A stretch of 64,000 nt of DNA from Nymphaea colorata (GCF_008831285.2 NC_045138.2:19563934-19627933), one strand, 5' to 3'. Numbered from the stretch's first letter, positions 48,995-61,629 are shown. Numbers and translations: made by a program. Notes: generated from the letters alone by a model not told the origin.

Positions 48995-49396
48995 ATGAGT
49001 TGCCAGTGTGATAAAGACGTGGTGCCATCGATAAACACTTACAGTAAATTTGTGATTACCACTCTGGTGATGCCAGAAGGCCATGGAAATCTGTACGAAT
49101 GCCTCATGAAAGAGTTTGCTGATCTTTCCTCTCTTCTGAGAAAATATGTATCCGATCGTCATACTGCTGAGAAGGCCAATGATGATCACTCAGCGGAGAA
49201 ATGTATCAAGAAACTTCAAGACGAAGCTGCCAAGACTCTCGCAGAGATCAGCAATTTCAAGAGTCAGCTCACGATCCTCAGTGAGCAGCTCAAAATTTAC
49301 AGGGAGGAGCAGGACAACCTCTTCAAGACAATATTAGCAGAGAAAGAAGACCTGACTGCAGAGCTTCTGGAGAAAGCGAAAGGACATGAAAATTGA
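48995..49396 (+). CDS. P3: short coiled-coil family member lacking the core
   Basis: 133 codons. Residues about 1-46 match the head of P4 (INTYSKFV, TTLVMPEG, then LY and a Leu-rich stretch). The frame then jumps to a segment matching the C-terminal coiled coil of P2 and P4 (SEQLKIYREEQDNLFKTILAEKEDL). The conserved core of P1, P2 and P4 (GLGxR...VYHxMESxMKNLFSF) and the middle region are absent, and there is no acidic tail. It is either a deletion derivative or a naturally short form. The ATG at 48995 gives the same MxC-start layout as P4. No enzymatic motif is present; it probably acts through coiled-coil pairing. Confidence 0.65.
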   Translation: MSCQCDKDVVPSINTYSKFVITTLVMPEGHGNLYECLMKEFADLSSLLRKYVSDRHTAEKANDDHSAEKCIKKLQDEAAKTLAEISNFKSQLTILSEQLKIYREEQDNLFKTILAEKEDLTAELLEKAKGHEN

Positions 49397-49739
49397 TGCA
49401 TCTTAAAGATCGTTATCCTGAACGGCTCCGTTACTATCTTGATTTGTGCAAATGTGTTAAAGATTGTGGAGTACTCCGTACGTAGCTCGTGTCCTCTGGT
49501 AGTAGTTCGAGTCCTTCGTGTATCTTTATTGTCGTGCTTTAGCTGGTTGGAGATGTAACTGGCCAGCTTTTTGTTCTTGTCTCGCTTTGCCCACTGCTTT
49601 AGGCAAGAGCCTAAATAATGGTTCTTTAATTTCATTTCGGGTTGCACGTCTCTTGCTTGGAGTTGAACAGGATATGATACTAGCAAAAATTAAGCAATGG
49701 CTGATTGGCCACCCATGTGATAGTAAAGAAGACTAGAGT

Positions 49740-52180
49740 TAAGAGAAAGTGAGAGAAGCACAATGATACAAAAACCCGAATTTACGTGGTTCATGAGACC
49801 CTGAGGATTTGCATCCTAGAGATGTTTTATACAAAAAATATTTCACTAGCTTGGGAAGAACATTACAACAACAAATGTAGGAAATGTTTATATATATGAA
49901 AACTCAATGCAATGATAAAACGAAATAAAGAACAAGGAAACATGATACGTTTACAATCTAGATAAAGCAAGGTGAGCAGTACTGAACATTTTGACCGATG
50001 ATTGAGGATGAGAGGAAGCAAATGGCGCAGGTTGCCATTATAGTCTTAAAGAAGAAGAAGCTGATTGAGAACGTTTGAATTGATTTTTTTCCTTCAAATT
50101 CCTTCCAAGAGGGGTTGCACAACGTAATATATTATGTTGATATAATCACAATCAATTTCAATGTATTATGTTTTTCATATAACATAATATCCCTTGCAAT
50201 ATGAATGGCTGCTAATTGATTATCAAACCGCATAGGGAGACTGTTACAAGTAGAGATAAATCCCAAATCAGTCACCAAGAATTTGGCACGAACTAACTTA
50301 CATGTTGCGGTTGATCGGTTAACAATATTAATTTGATTATTGATAATGCGATTCGGAGTTTTAGAGTTCCAAAGGCTCGAGATATACAGGCCAGAAAATC
50401 CTTATGCTTCCGTTTGGTAAATTTTAGCAAGAAGATTCCTGCTTTAGGTATTACCCATGAAAGTCATCGTTTTTCTTTTTGTTATTTGTCTCCTCAAAAA
50501 GTTGTAAAACCTTTGATGATTTTGTCACTGAAATGAAATTTGGTACTGCAAGGTAAGTGTGAGGAAGAGGGGGAGGCCGTGTGCGGGGATTGGGGGAGAG
50601 TATCGCAAAGAGGTTGAAGCCCTCTCCCTTTCCCTTGCCCCCCCCCCCACAATCTAAGGCTGCTTCAGGATTTGGGTGAAGAGTGGTATACCCGTAACTC
50701 TTAACTCTTACGTCCAATGTTTGCAATGCAAAAAAATAGCACTCATAAAAATCAAATTGACTATTAAACTTTCACGGACCTACCAAACCGACCAACTATT
50801 CATTACAGTCTCTTAGGGCATATATACACATCTTTGGATAGCTACCAACTTATCTGGTTGCATCTCCATGTTTTTGTTCACCCAATTAAAGGGTGTTCTC
50901 CATGCAGGTATACCCATCTTTGGTAAATGACTCTCAATATAATGGTAACTATAATAATTATTGGTACAAAAATAAATTCTTGTAGGAATTGAGGAGGTTT
51001 AGTAGTCCTTATAGAAAAGTTTACACGGTATGACAATTCTCACTCAATTGGCTTTCATTTGAGGAGGAAGCTGTCCATGATTTTGTTCTCTGGGTGTCAT
51101 AATAATCTTATTATGTATATCTACTCGCCTATACTGGGGAAAAAACTCTCTGGTTCAGTTGTCTGAATTTGTGCAGAGCTTGTCTGGTTTTTCCTGGTTT
51201 TCCTATGTAATTATTTCATCTGTTCATTTTTTTTGCAATAAAGTAAGGGAGTCCTCCTCCCATCAACTTTCCATTGGAACTAAATTATGCCTCTTCTGAA
51301 TGGATGAATATCCCGAAAATTGCATTGAAGTACTTATGTGTTGTCACACCCTTGTATGCAACTCATACATGCAAACGTGAGGTACTTGTTTACAAGTCAT
51401 TCATCGGCAGTTTGAAACAATTTTTGAAAGCCTTCATCCTATATTAGCCCGCTACAAATTTGTTGCTTTATTAGAAAAAGTATACTAAAACAGTGACTTC
51501 GAAACATAACCAAATATGGGGTCTTAAACAGCAAGATTTTAAAATCTTAAAAAACTTGTCAAATGTTTGACAATTTTTTTAGAAAAGAAAAAAATCATAA
51601 AAGTTAGGTAAAAGTAAAATAAATGAAAAAATAACAAAAATAAAAAAAAATAACTTCATAAATTGATAAAATGATGCTTTACTAATTAAGAAACGAAGAT
51701 ATATAATTTAACTCAACTTTTAAATTTTGAAGCAAAATAATTTAAAAATAATGAAAAAAAACATGACAAAAGCACGAACATTCAACCAGTTTTACTAATT
51801 AATATTTTCTCACTCTCCTGAAACTCCCCACATGTCCATGCCATAGGCTTTACTTCCCCCCAATGGAGAACCCTAAACAGGAATTTTTTGGATTTTGGGT
51901 GAGTGCGGAGACCCATTACTTGTGACTTTCGTCTCTCCAAACTATAAGGTCTGCTTTCGACACTTTGGATGCCACCTCTATCCACCGGCTTTATTGTCAA
52001 TTAATATTGTGGCAATAATTTACTATTTCATCATCTATAAGCCCATACAATATAGAAAATGAGTTTTTGGGCCACAACATTTTAAATTATGAGTCTTCGA
52101 AGTCAAGGGACTGCATTTTGTCGCTGTTAAGGCCACAGAAGGACCATCAATCTTCCTGCCGACCAATTAATAATTTTATG

Positions 52181-52257
<77 letters not shown>

Positions 52258-53185
52258 GTTCATATATTTTATCATTTGATAGACAGGTTGTAATAAAAAC
52301 AAACTTATCCTTCAAGAGATTTATTTTAACGGGGCCCATTTTTCTACTTCTAAAATCTAATCCGAGACTTTTGAATAAGGCCAGCGTTTGGTTGGGCCAG
52401 CCTTGACCACAATTAAAATTATACCTTCAAACCCACCTGATCATCCAGCAGGCTGCAAGGCACCATATAGATAAATGAATAAACAAATAAACAAATAAAA
52501 TGAGTTGGTGATGAATAACCAAGGCAGCTTGAGAAAGTAGGTCGCCTCATTAATGTATGCAATAAACCAAGAAGACCAATATTTTTATGTGACAATTTGT
52601 AAGTGATCATTCCAACCCATTGCTGGATCGGGATTTCTTATCCTTTCTGGATCTCATCATGTATGTGCATGTGTACATATTTGTTAATGTACTTCATTTG
52701 ACATTCATGCCTTAAAAGTTTAGTACATATAACACAATCTGCTCAAGCCACCTTAGACCCATCCTCATTCTCATGAATTGTGCACATTTATTGAAGATGT
52801 ACTTTCTAACCATTATAGATATAGTAGATGGCTAATAAGTCAATTCCACATAGACCATTATTGTCGCCGATATATCGCCATATAACATCAACATTAATGT
52901 GTTATAATGTTCAACCCCCAACGCTCCAATCAAGGGATCATCTTCTATGGATTCACGCTGCCCTAGTAAAATTATATCTGCTTGGTTCGTGGTTTTCCAA
53001 TTATATATGTTCCTGCCGCCCCACGCTGATCCGTTGAATCGCCTCTTCGTTCTGCCAAAGGGCAGCCATAACTTATGTATTCAAAAGAAAGTCCACGTTG
53101 AGAAGACTTATTGAAATGTATACAGTAAGTTAACCAGTTTTATTAATCGTTCCCTACTCACTCACCTGGTGCAATGCGCATCATG
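49740..53185. other. intergenic, no gene seen
   Basis: AT-rich sequence with a long (TA)n tract at 52182-52255 and a poly-C run near 50640. Open frames are short and unrecognised. Confidence 0.5.
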
Positions 53186-53187
53186 AA

Positions 53188-53350
53188 CAGCGAAGGAAGT
53201 AAAATCTCGGTAAATTAAATCCCGCAGATCACTCTTATTTTGATCACACGATGGTCATGTGCTCCAACAGAGAAAGTTAAACTGATATGCAGGCACCTTG
53301 GGGCACGGAACTACAGATCATGTACGTGAAGAAATTAATGGCGTAGATAA
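53188..53350 (+). pseudogene. decayed copy of the 35.17-kb small frame
   Basis: It aligns with 35165-35330. ATGAACAGCGAAGGAAGTA matches the start. TTTTGATCACACGATGGTCATGTGCTCCAACAG matches the middle, and GTGAAGAAATTAATGGCG matches the downstream flank. Stops interrupt the frame. It marks a segmental duplication between the two regions. Confidence 0.6.
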
Positions 53351-53639
53351 ATGGAGAGTCGTTGTCAGTTTTGTCTTGACATGACATAATTGTTTCGTTT
53401 GGGAGATAGCAGGTGGTAGATGTTAGAATCTACAGCAGATGCATATGGATTCCGTGGATTCATGTGGTAAACCTTGAGTTGCATGTATCTGATAACATAA
53501 TTTTCATCACAGAGCCCTGGGATCAGATATCTGAGGGCTTTAAGCATGCTCTTAACGATTAGTAAATACTCAATAATTTTGTTACTTGAGCATGCATGCA
53601 CATAATTATAACTTTGAATAGAGGAGATTCAATTAGTTA

Positions 53640-54065
53640 TCGTTAACAAAATGTATGGAGGCTTCCATTGGGCATGAACTTAGACAAGCAACTGTTCTCC
53701 CCTTCCAAGACAGCAATCTATCACTTAACCATGTTTTTGTGTTGAAGCCTAGTAATCAAAAACTTCAGTTGTAAACTCTTTCTGGTCCTGAGAAAGACCT
53801 TGGGGAAGCCTTTTAATTGCTCCTGACCTCCCAATGAGTTCATCCTACGACAAGCAAGTTGATTTAGTTCTAACATTTTGCAATTTGAGAGAACTACAAC
53901 TGCATTTTTTCTGAAGTACCTTATATACAAGTTCAAATCCTCCATGCCCGAGCTGATCCTCCTTTGAAAAGTTATGGTATACGTAGCTTCTTGTGTGTTC
54001 TTTAGGCTGAACTGAGGCAACTTGGAGTTACTCTCATAGTCTATTGAAGTCATCACAAGGTTGGA
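53640..54065 (-). pseudogene. receptor-like kinase fragment
   Basis: Minus-strand pieces in alternating frames spell a kinase N-lobe of the plant RLK type. FSLKNTQEATY leads into HNFSKEDQLGHGGFELVYK (glycine loop), then AIKRLPQGLSQDQKEF (catalytic Lys block), ITRLQHKNMVK and finally FMPNGSLHTF. Frameshifts and stops separate the pieces. Neither an ectodomain nor the catalytic loop is present. Confidence 0.75.
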
Positions 54066-54439
54066 TCTTTATAAATCTTTTGTTACTGAAAACAAGAGAA
54101 ATTGAAAGAATAGTTTGTAACAAAAAAAAACATGCACAATAGTGTTGCAATTAGAGGAAATAGAGTTGTTGTTACTGCTAGCAACACCAAAGTACCTGGA
54201 GAAGCAAAGGTTATAGTAAATTTCAGTAAAAACTAAATGTTGGAAACATCTGCCATGTGGAAAGTATGTCAAGAACTTGTTACTTGTGCTACAAATAGCA
54301 GCTTTAGCCCATTCTGTCTTGTTTGATCCAAAAGATGTAAAGGTATATCAAGATGTAGATATAAAGTAACTTTCATATTCAAAAGCTCAGTCAATATACA
54401 TTTTGTGTATAGAGACAACATATATTGATAAGAGACTAA

Positions 54440-55360
54440 CCCATGTTGGATGTAACAAACTTAGCCATATGTCTCATCAAGAACACTTGATTAGTCTCTC
54501 AAAGCTCGAGGTGTGAACAAATAAAGTTTGTTCATGATGTCAATATGAAAAGAAGTACAAAATACTATCTAAAAATTCCAAGTGCCAAGCTAAAGCACTA
54601 TTGAAACATGTGCATCTAGATGTGTGTGGAAAAGTACTTGACCCAGCGAGAGGTATATGGTATTTTTATCACATTTATTGTTGTTTTTTCAAGATTACTT
54701 GACTTTATTTTGTAAAGGGAAGCTCTCAAGTACTTGGAAGGTTTAAGGAGTTCCATCAAAATGTAAAGAAGGAACTTAGTTTCAAAGTTTTGTAGGTATG
54801 AACTGTCAATGTTAGAGAATATACATATGGCACGTTCATAGAAACATAAAACAACAATGGCATTCAATGACAATTTATATGTGCCAATATGCCTCAGCAA
54901 AATGGAGTCATATAGCAATGTTTTTTTGCAATATCATGGTTTGACATGATTTTGCGGCATGACCTCCTTTCCTTTGAGATATGTTCAAGGAGACCTTGAT
55001 CATAATACTTTACGGAAGAGAATCATCCTATAAAATGATCTGCCATTATAAGTATTGATCATGTTGAAGATTTGCCAAATGGAAATCAACTACTGGGTAC
55101 ACATTTGGTCTTCAAAATGGAGCAATCTCATGGTGTCATGAAAAGCAACCAACAATTCACTCCCTGCAACAGAGCATCGCATAGAACAGCAGTTGAGCTG
55201 CTAAAGAATGCATCTGGCTAATACAACTATGGGAAGTTATCATACAAGAAGTTTATTTTCTGGTGGCACTTTATTACGACAATGAAAGTGCCACTAGACT
55301 TGCAAACAATCACAATCTTTGAGCAGACCACATAGAGGTCACAAAAAGCTTGCCAGGCAT
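54440..55360 (+). mobile_element. Ty1/copia retrotransposon relic (integrase and RNase H)
   Basis: Plus-strand frames, broken by stops, show copia pol pieces in order. SHMSHQEHL matches the GAG-pre-integrase region. HVHLDVCGKV...ARGIWYFYHI and PQQNGV match integrase. STTGYTFGLQNGAISW followed by YYDNESATRLANN matches RNase H. The reverse transcriptase is missing between them, and no LTRs were found. Confidence 0.75.
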
Positions 55361-55399
55361 TCTCTAAGTTCAAGATGCTACTAGGAGTTATGAGTAGAT

Positions 55400-56820
55400 A
55401 GTCAGCAATGAGAGGAAGATTGTAAAAAGTCCTCACCAACACTCACATAACGTTTAGGAGGACTCAAGGCCTCTGCATTGAGTAAACGAAAAAATAATGA
55501 CTAAAAATTAATTAGAATTTAGTGTTATTTTTCACTGCCATCACTCTGCTCTGCTCTTTATAAATAAAGCCGGGTGTGGAACTACTGTGCACGAAAATTG
55601 TGGGAAGAGTGTGCCATGACCAAAATACTTATGCTAAAGTTAAAAAAAAAAGCATTTTAAAAGGATAAAAAGGGGTTATAAAAATGTTAAAAAACTTAAA
55701 ATGTCCATTTCTTTATAAAAAAAAAATTGAAAAAATACCTCAGCATCTTCTTTTTTCCATTGTTATATATTTCAACACCCTTCTTTTTTCCATTGGTATA
55801 AAACCAGGCCCGATATTCGGGTATTGAGTCAGGCTCGGCTCGGTCTGATTGCAATAAAAAACATTTTTTAAATTATAAAATATTTTTTAATAAAAATTAT
55901 ATTTTAAATAATAAAATATATATTATTAAATTTAAAAATAATAAAATTTAATTTTTTTAATATTACCAAGCAAGCCTGAATTGGTTTCTGTCGAACAGAC
56001 CCCGGGCCGCCACGTACTAGCCCCTCGTCAGCAGCCAGGCCCGGCAGCCACCTCTACTTGTGAGTGCACAAAAACTCGGTCTGGGCTGATGGTTCCCTTT
56101 ACATTGCATCAAAAGGGTACATGAAATAGCAAGTGACGTTCGAAGGAGGTGAAGCTGATGAGGTTAGAGCGAGTTGCGTGTGCAACTTACATACCGTAAA
56201 AGGAATATTTTAATAATTTTTTAGAAAGGTATGTTTTTTATAGTTTTTTTATTTTCACTTTTGTCTTTCAAGTTTTTCTTTTTCATGAAAATGGGAGTAT
56301 TTTCATAATAACAACTATATTAACGCATATAACAATCGGTTCAATTTCACGACAATATTAATCACCTTCACTCGACCCTTTCAGTTTGGAAGAAGAAGGA
56401 TTCCTCTATTATATAGAAGAACGACAGGTTATCAACAAATTTTATTCATAAAGCTTGAAAACACCCCAGCAAGAGATCGAGTAATAGCTTTCTGAATGAG
56501 CAAGAGAGCAGCCTGTGGAGAAACAACGCTACACTCCGTAGACCCACTTCATTCGCAGCCATAGATCCTGATTATGTGACAACAGACTGCCACCATAGAA
56601 ACCAACCAGGAAAAGAGAAAACAAAAACAGAGAAAAGAAGAAAAGAAATAAGCGAACGATTTAAGAGCATTCGCTGCCCTTAATTTCCTCCGAGCAGTGT
56701 TTTTCACACAAGTGATCTAGCTAGCGGAGTTCGCAACTTAAACTTCCATCATGATCCATGAGTGGCCTTGTTCATGTTCATCTGCTAGTGTGATTCTGTC
56801 TAAGGGCAGTAACGCTCCGA
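55400..56820. other. intergenic; 3' flank of P2
   Basis: An AT-rich run at 55850-55970 lies beside a GC-rich patch (55975-56060). The reading frame just beyond the P2 stop still encodes a relic of the family's acidic tail (about 56780-56845). No further gene. Confidence 0.45.
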
Positions 56821-56827
56821 ATCATCA

Positions 56828-57895
56828 TCAGATTCCTTTGCCTTCACCATGTTCAATAGTCACCCTGGCACCAGTCAGTCTCTCCTCGAGGGAATGAGTG
56901 TAGATCTTCAAATGATCAATGTCATTGTTCTCTTTCTCCTGAAACTTCCTGATGAGATCCTCTTTCTCCTCGATGGCCTTCAGCAGATTGTCCTGTTCTT
57001 GCTTGTAGACCCTTAGTTCGTCGCTCAAGATGTCTACCTGCCTTTTGATGTTCAGATTAGAAGCATTAACGAGTTCCAATTTGATCTTATCAAGCCGTTG
57101 ATTCAAAATATTCACGTTATCGTCCATCTTCTCATCATACTGCATAAATTTTGATTCGAAGTCCTTCACGACATTCACCACGTTGAATTTATTTGTTTCA
57201 ATCCATTGATGCATGTTATGCAGCTCTAGTTCTTTGGGAGTCACAGTTCTGGTCCAGAACAAGTATTTTCTCAGCACTTCCATCTGAAACTGTGCATTTG
57301 CAGTGTCCAGATCCACGATCAAATCCCTAAGAGAGGATTTGGAAGCATAATTCTCATGCTTCGTATCAGTTTCAACATTCACTAGCGCGAAGGGTCCTTT
57401 CTGCTTGCGATCTCCGAGGCCTATTGCCTCGTCGACAAAGGAGAAGAGATTCTTCATTATCGACTCCATCATATGGTACACAGTCCTGCAGCTAACGTCT
57501 ACCTTCTTGGTGAACCCATCAGCGTTCTTCCACTCGACGTTCCAATGGGCTGGGCGGCTGCCCAAGCCAAGAACTGTGTTCATTTCAGATACCATCTGAT
57601 CCTTAAGCTTTTTGTTCTCGGTTCTCAGGCTCTCTATGCTGGTAGAGAGTTCATTAAAGCGACGGTCAACGACAGAATTAAGATCATTGAGCGTTTCCTG
57701 ATTCTTGGCAACATTCTGCTCAAGTTGCTTGAAGCGTTCTGTGACCAAAGACTGGAGATTTTTTATTGTTGTTTCGGTGTTGGTGGTTGTACCTTGAATG
57801 TCCTTGCACCACTTCTCGACACATTCGCTGCAGTTTTCAAGATTATGATCGTGGCTGTAGATGTACTTCTTCAGAAGATGTGGAACGTCGGCCAT
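56828..57895 (-). CDS. P2: coiled-coil family protein
   Basis: 355 codons, no intron within the frame. The head (residues 3-30, VPHLLKKYIYSHDHN...C..CVEKW) is shared with P1. Heptad-rich coiled coil spans about 35-105. The family core is at 108-157 (GLGSRPAHWNVEW...VSCRTVYHMMESIMKNLFSFVDEAIGLGD). The middle (158-275) includes YLFWTRTVTPKELELHN, and the C-terminal coiled coil (276-340) includes LVNASNLNIKRQVDILSDELR. No transmembrane span, signal peptide or catalytic motif is present. The end is frameshifted relative to P4, so the acidic tail is lost. It lies divergent to P4, with promoter copy C upstream and a probable 5'-UTR intron. A cytoplasmic scaffold or filament role is only a guess. 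Confidence 0.8.
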   Translation of the reverse strand: MADVPHLLKKYIYSHDHNLENCSECVEKWCKDIQGTTTNTETTIKNLQSLVTERFKQLEQNVAKNQETLNDLNSVVDRRFNELSTSIESLRTENKKLKDQMVSEMNTVLGLGSRPAHWNVEWKNADGFTKKVDVSCRTVYHMMESIMKNLFSFVDEAIGLGDRKQKGPFALVNVETDTKHENYASKSSLRDLIVDLDTANAQFQMEVLRKYLFWTRTVTPKELELHNMHQWIETNKFNVVNVVKDFESKFMQYDEKMDDNVNILNQRLDKIKLELVNASNLNIKRQVDILSDELRVYKQEQDNLLKAIEEKEDLIRKFQEKENNDIDHLKIYTHSLEERLTGARVTIEHGEGKGI

Positions 57896-58430
57896 TTATT
57901 TTCTCGGATGAAGGCAACCTTGCAGGGAGAAGTCGGAAAAATGCATCAAAAGAAAGAAACCCCTTTATTCTAACAAGATCAGGAGCTGGATTTTAGTTTT
58001 ACTGTGATTTCAAAAAGCAGATATCCGAATTTCAGTAGTCTTTATTCTCGAAAGAAAAGGCAGAATCGTTAGTCAAATGTTACCATACCAGCAAAAGCAG
58101 CTGGTACTCAAGTTGGTCTTTTCTGCAAGCACCTGCAAGTCGATCAAACACTCCCTGCATGCATATTTCGATTAGGTAGTCGTTTCCTAAAAATTAATTT
58201 TAAATCAATATAAGGCAATACAAAAAACAGTCGATTTTGGGCGTCTGCTCATTCTATACAAACATACATGCCGTCAAGAGGCCAAAAACAACTTGGGTTG
58301 CAACTTAAGTTAGCTCTAGCAACCAGGGAAAGCATGCGCAATATGAAGAAACAACTCACTGGAAGCAATGAAGATCGCACAGATGGAAGAAATGAGTGGG
58401 AGGCGTAAGATGAGCAAAGGGCTTCCTATT

Positions 58431-58640
58431 TTTTATAGACTGAAGGAGAATGTGAAGGCGTGAGGTTTCGGTTGGCGCCTCTACAGGTGAATTAATGGAC
58501 GGGAAACTAAATAATAGACATTAGTTATGAGGGCCCATGTGCCAATGGATTCCTGGAGAACTAATAATTTAAGAAGGAAGACTTCCAAGTCCATGGGGTC
58601 ATCTTCCTACTGACGCCACCAAAGGTGACATCATCTTCTT
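58431..58640 (-). promoter_or_regulatory. shared promoter block, copy C (upstream of P2)
   Basis: A minus-strand TATA (TATAAAA; plus 58431-58437), a TGACATCAT box at 58626-58634 with CTGACGCCACCAAAG beside it, and a GATGGAAGAAATGAGTGGGA leader. It is the closest relative of copy A: GAAGACTTCCAAGTCCATGG and GACGCCACCAAAGGTGACAT are almost identical. A CT-rich tract follows upstream at about 58785-58840. Confidence 0.78.
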
Positions 58641-58859
58641 CTTCTTCGGCGATTAGCTGATCTTCTGTTACTTTCACGTGAAGTAGGTGGGTTGCTTTAA
58701 ATTATTGACCCATGAAGAAGCCAAGGGACAAAACATGAATGATGGTATAAAACTTGGTAACGGGCATGCATGAAACACACACATTTTCTCTCTCCCTCCC
58801 TCTCTACCTCCCTCCCTCTCTACCTCTCTCTCTCTCAAGAGATAGAGGGTGTTACTTTT

Positions 58860-60820
58860 CCAAACTATAAACAGTGACATGCACAACAGGAACTAGATAC
58901 CGGTTTAACTTTTGTTTACAATGACATCTCTAGGTAGGCTTCTTTTTTATCATATTTAAAGTGATTTTTAATTTTTGCTATTTCATAAAACTCAAAACGT
59001 CATTTATGTTACAAATTTTACTTAGGAAAAATCACCTTCAGTACAAAACCCTTAAAGTTGTACTTTTATTATGCTTTCAAGATTTGACTTGTTTTGGGGT
59101 CTAAATGGACGTATAGTATACTTTCAATTCAATTGTTGTGTTTGCTACTGTCTGCAGCTCAAAGGAGTAACATATGGGAGTGTGACATCAACCACACGAC
59201 CTTAGACCCGTTAAGTATAAACCCTCCTTGCTGCCTGATTGCATTACGCCCTTGAGACACTTCTTGTACTGTATTAATTTGTAAATCGAATGTTGCGCTT
59301 ATCATTGTTTGCAGCCCAGAGTAGCATATCAGAGTGTGATAGTAGCCACAAGATTGAGACCTCTTGGATGTGAGCCGCCTTACCACAAGAGTAAATCCCT
59401 CATACTAATATTGATTTTTGATGTTCTCAAAGTTTCAGTCTTACAATGTACAAAAAGAGATTAAACCACCTAATATGCTAAATAAATATATCGCTCATGT
59501 TTCTCGATTATATTATGCTCTTGTCACCACATCGACCTATTGCTCTGAACGAGAGCGAGTCACCCACTTTCCAACTTTAAGAGCTCTTCCATAGCTTTCC
59601 CATTGAAGGTGGTTATATATGTAGTACTGGTGCATGAAAATTTCGTGTGTAAGTATGGCTAATGATGAAAATGCCCATGTTTAATTGAAAAAGAAAAAGA
59701 AATTTTTTTGTAAAAACAAAAGAGGAAATCGAAAAAAGTGAAAAGCTTTAAAATGACATTTTTTTTTTAATAATTTCAAAAGTGTCTCTATTTTTCTTCT
59801 GACTTACATTTGTTGCATGCACCGAGCAGCACAACTCACTCTCCTTCCCCACAGGCTTATCATGCATTGTCCATAAAATTACTTTACATTACATGTTCCA
59901 TGCATGATCCACGAGTTTGGCTCTTCGATGAGCCAAAAGGAAACGTACATGTTCATCCGAATCTAAAAATGTGGGAAATTTTGTTTTTGCGTACATGTTT
60001 GACATTTTTTTGTTTAATTTTGTTTTTTGCGGATTGTTTCTGTATTTAGGGGACCTCTTGTCCCCAAATTTTATTATATATTCCCATTTTATCGGCTAAA
60101 AATGTAAGAAAAGATGTATAAAAATGGAATATGCAAACTTATCACCGAACTGTTGGTTGCAGACACCCTTTGCTTATAATAAATTACAATTGAATATCTT
60201 GAGGCCGTATCTGGCTCGGTCGACTTTAGCCTGGCAAATATTAATTAATGTGCCGATTGAATTGGTTGGCGAGCGATCCACCTTATAAGTACATAACAGT
60301 CTTGCAGGAACCTGACCAATTGATACATGACACTGAAGTTCCGAACCCTAACATGGCACGTGGGTATATACATATATATAGAGGGAAATTCAAATTTCTT
60401 CAGATGGAAGACGTCGCCAAATGGTTAAAAATAAAATTAAAAAAAAATGTTAAAAACAATCCCTAAAGAAGCATTAGTGGCAGTTCATGATGCAGCTATA
60501 TGGTTCATAGTGCTTTTAATTTGCAACTGTTTATGATGCTTTCGGCCATAAATTTTTGGCTTTTAACCATTTAGCAACTGGCAGATTTGAAGCCTTGTGT
60601 GTGTGTGTGTTTATAAAGTGTTTTCACCAAAAAAAAAAAAAAAAAAAAGTTAAACTTACGAGACAGTGATTTGAACCATCGAATTCTACAAGGCAGTTGT
60701 TCCACTAGTTAGCAGATGCGGCTTCCTATACTCAGATATCTTCATTCGATCATTTGGGCCCCTCTAAATCTTGTCTTTCTTGTGGACTTTGATCATGAAT
60801 CTTCAGATGTATGTGTATGA
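58860..60820. other. intergenic, no gene seen
   Basis: AT-rich sequence. Two similar stretches, near 59150-59215 and 59310-59390 (AGGAGTAACATATGGGAGTGTGAC... / AGTAGCATATCAGAGTGTGATAG...), form a diverged direct repeat. A poly-A run lies at 60630-60648. Nothing codes convincingly. Confidence 0.45.
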
Positions 60821-60824
60821 AGTC

Positions 60825-61150
60825 GTTGATATCAGAGAAAATATTCAGATGAATTTATGAAGTAGCGAAGTCGATTTAATGTTCAATATTAATTGGAGAA
60901 GAATACTTTCAGGGAGAAGTTGTTGATATCGGAGAAAATATTCAATTGCATTTATGAAGTAGCTAGCGAGTGGGTAGGGTGATTGGAGTAGATTTAATTA
61001 TCAATATTAATTGGTCTGACAGTATCAAAGAATACTTTCAGATAGAAGTTGTTGACATCAGAGAAAATACGCAATCGAATTTATGAAGAAGCCAGCGAGG
61101 GGCTACGGTGATTGGAGTATATTTAATGTTCAATATTAATTAATCTAACG
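60825..61150. repeat. three-copy tandem repeat of about 100-130 bp
   Basis: Units begin at 60825, 60922 and 61051. They share GTTGATATCAGAGAAAATATTCA, then ATTTATGAAGTAGC, then GATTTAATGTTCAATATTAATTG, then AGAATACTTTCAG. The copies differ by indels. They lie about 0.5 kb upstream of promoter copy E. Confidence 0.8.
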
Positions 61151-61629
61151 GTGAGATGCTAAAAAATGGAAAAGAATAGCAACCAGAATTGCGTATGTGT
61201 ACACTTTTGTGCATGCAACAAGAATGCATTAAAGAATACCAATATTCTTTTTTTTTTTTGGTGTATATTTGTTGGCTTGAAAATTATACTTTCAGAAATA
61301 GTACGTGAAATATCTTAAGTACCCTCGATAAGTCAAGAAACCCTTTGCATAAAGATGAAGAACTCGGCTAATAATGTCAACAATAAAAAATGAGCCCCCA
61401 GAACCATTTGTAATCTCTCTTTCAAAAAAAAAGAGAGAGAGACAGAGAGAGAGGGCTTTCCTTCTTTATCTGTTTTCTCGTCCTTGTTCTATGGTTTCTT
61501 TACTTTGTTTTCTTTGTTGTCTTTTTGCAGCCATTTTGTTTTGTCGTGACTACTCATCACTCAATATTTGTTAATGAACTCCCATCTTGTCTGCTCTCTC
61601 TCTCTCTCTCTCAACCATTCATACTCCAA

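Noticed and set aside
54616-54918. 100-codon minus-strand frame
   Set aside because: Antisense shadow of the copia integrase relic.
60825-61150. CRISPR-like array
   Set aside because: Only three long, diverged units with no uniform short repeat or spacers, in a plant nuclear sequence; an ordinary tandem repeat.
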